NCBI GenBank assembly: GCA_005888925.1
Contig: VBCP01000271.1
Location: 1-6,299 of the forward strand
Reading direction: 5' to 3'
DNA length: 6,299 nucleotides
Origin: Betaproteobacteria bacterium
GTDB taxonomy: Bacteria > Pseudomonadota > Gammaproteobacteria > Burkholderiales > SG8-39
How positions within the stretch are numbered: the stretch's first letter is position 1; each line of letters starts with the position of its first letter. Both the position numbers and the translations under genes were made by a program. Below, piece after piece: positions 4,968-6,299 of this stretch. The notes under the pieces are model-generated. The model made no database searches, was not told where the DNA came from, and saw only the letters and a list, made by a program, of their open reading frames with translations.

Positions 4968-6299
4968 CTATTCTCGCGCTCGCGCGATTTTCTTCACATC
5001 GGGTAGCCGGCGCAGCGCGCGCATGACGCGCGCGAGATGCTGGCGGTTGGCCACTTCGATCACCAGGTGCATGGTGGTGAAAAGCGCGCGGTCCTCTTCG
5101 GTGGCGATCGAGTCGATGTTCGAGCCGGCCTCGGCGATCTGCGAGGCGACGCGCGCCAGCACGCCGCGCTGGTTCTCCACCATGACGTGGACCGCCGCCT
5201 GGAACAGCCGATTGGTGCGCGGGTCCCATTCGACGTCGAGCCACTGGTCGGGCTCGTTCTTGCGCGAGCGCACGATGCTCGCGCAATCGGACTGGTGCAC
5301 CACCAGGCCCTGGCCCTTCTTGATCGAGCCGACGATGGCGTCGCCCGGGATCGGTCGGCAGCAGGTGGCGAGCTGCACCGCCATGCCTTCGGTGCCGCGG
5401 ATCGTGACGCTCGCGCCGAGCGCCTCCTCGCGCTGCGGGTCGGCATGCTTGAGCAGGCGCCGCGCCACGACGGCGGGCAGGCGCTTGCCCAGGCCAATGT
5501 CGGCGAGCAGCTCCTCCTTCGAGCGCGCACCGCCGTCTCGCACCACGCGCTCCCAGCTCGCATCATCCACTTCGGCTAGCGAGCCCTTCAGCGCGCGCAG
5601 CGCCTGGTCGAGCAGGCGCTCGCCCAGTCCCGCCGACTCCTCGTACTGCATGGTCTTCAGGAAGTGGCGGATGTTGGAGCGCGCCTTGCCGGTGCGCACG
5701 TACTGCAGCCATCCCGGGTTCGGCTTGGCGTGGCTGGCGGTGATCACCTCGACGCGGTCGCCGTTGCGCAGCTCCTGGCGCAGCGGCACCAGCTCGCCGT
5801 TCACCTTGGCGGCGACGCAGCGATTGCCGATGTCGGTACACATGTTCCAGAAATTCCTGCGGGTCGCCTGACTGGTGCTGGATTTCGAGCAGCGACTGCA
5901 GCCAGCGGTGCGTCTGCTTCTGCAGCTCGGAGAGCTTGTCGGTCTCGTCCTTGTACAGCCAGTGCGAGGCGACGCCGGATTCGGCGAGGCGGTGCATCTG
6001 GTCGGTGCGGATCTGCACTTCGACCGGCACGCCATGCGGACCGATCAAGTCCGTGTGGATCGACTGATAGCCATTAGCTTTGGGGATCGCGATGTAGTCC
6101 TTGAACTTGCCGGGAATCGGCTTGTACAGCCCGTGCAGCGCGCCCATGGCGAGGTAGCAGGTAGGAACGTCCTTGACGACGACCCGCAGGCCGAAGATGT
6201 CGTGCACCTCGGAGAAGCTCAGGTGCTTCTCGATCATCTTGCGGTAGGTGGAATACACATGCTTCTCGCGTCCCTGGACCGTGGCGTCGATGCCGCCCT
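4968..6299 (-). pseudogene. spoT: SpoT/Rel-type (p)ppGpp synthetase/hydrolase, partial, with TGS-domain deletion and frameshift
   Basis: A stringent-response enzyme that makes and degrades (p)ppGpp. The 5' part, including the HD hydrolase domain, is outside the window. From 6299 to about 5839 one frame gives the synthetase domain: REKHVYSTYRKM, VHDIFGLRVV (Asp), PGKFKDYIAIPKANGYQS and PVEVQIRT (catalytic Glu). KFKD sits where bifunctional enzymes have RXKD and RelA has EXDD, so this is SpoT-like. The frame reaches EFLEHV. The protein then resumes one frame over at 5837 with TDIGNRCVAAKVNGE, so about 34 residues of the TGS domain (normally KVDLFPDEVYVFTP through FAYAVH) are missing. The remaining 289 residues carry the end of TGS, the helical region, the CCRPIPGD...HQSDC zinc-finger-like domain and a C-terminal ACT domain (about 80 residues). 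Both flanks look intact and strongly conserved. The TAG at 4970-4968 abuts the htrA stop. Confidence 0.9.
4974..4994 (+). terminator. Possible weak intrinsic terminator for the htrA operon, inside the spoT 3' end
   Basis: TCGCG (4974-4978), a 4-nt loop and CGCGA (4983-4987) are followed by TTTTCTT (4988-4994) on the plus strand. It starts 7 bp after the htrA stop codon. The stem is only 5 bp but all G/C except one pair, and the T-tract is well placed. Because it overlaps the last codons of spoT on the other strand, codon use alone could produce it. Confidence is therefore low. Confidence 0.35.

Noticed and set aside
1..6299. CRISPR array, insertion sequence, attachment site, toxin-antitoxin pair or tRNA
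   Set aside because: No regularly spaced repeats, transposase motifs, terminal inverted repeats, cloverleaf-like sequence or typical small gene pairs were seen on either strand.

Overview
The window is GC-rich and densely coding. It holds two Bug/TctC-type periplasmic receptors, a UbiD-family decarboxylase, a Do/DegQ-type periplasmic protease and a SpoT-type (p)ppGpp enzyme. Families rich in Bug receptors and this style of SpoT point to a betaproteobacterium, probably Burkholderiales or a near relative. That assignment rests on protein style only, since no rRNA gene or other marker is present.

Layout: (a) 1-113, minus: the start of a small one-helix membrane protein that runs off the left edge. 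(b) 114-326: a compact leader-like region read on the minus strand. It has a perfect 14-nt Shine-Dalgarno match, a 24-codon mini-ORF, an 8-bp hairpin and a strong intrinsic terminator. The terminator ends only a few bases before the ribosome-binding site of the membrane protein. (c) 327-1232, minus: Bug receptor 1. (d) 1213-2187, plus: Bug receptor 2, divergent from receptor 1 and overlapping it at the 5' ends by about 20 bp. (e) 2189-3738, plus: UbiD-like decarboxylase, broken by an internal deletion and frameshift. (f) 3735-4967, plus: htrA/degQ-like protease, overlapping the previous frame by ATGA. (g) 4968-6299, minus: spoT/rel-like gene, 5' end outside the window, broken by a deletion and frameshift in the TGS domain; its stop codon abuts the htrA stop.

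How the genes fit together: receptor 2, the decarboxylase and the protease lie head to tail with gaps of 1 bp and -4 bp, so they are probably one operon. A Bug receptor captures a (probably aromatic or short organic) acid in the periplasm, and a prenyl-FMN UbiD enzyme would decarboxylate or carboxylate such a compound inside the cell. The transporter membrane subunits and a UbiX flavin prenyltransferase are not in the window. The protease and the spoT gene look like housekeeping neighbours.

Two observations stand out. First, four of the five large genes lack one internal block of a conserved domain while both flanks look intact: about 16 residues in Bug 1, about 40 in UbiD, about 23 in HtrA PDZ1 and about 34 in the SpoT TGS domain. 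Two of these also shift the frame. This needs to be separated from an assembly or amplification artefact. Second, the 114-326 leader has the architecture of a translation-linked attenuator. I found no CRISPR array, insertion sequence, tRNA, rRNA or recognisable new defence system.
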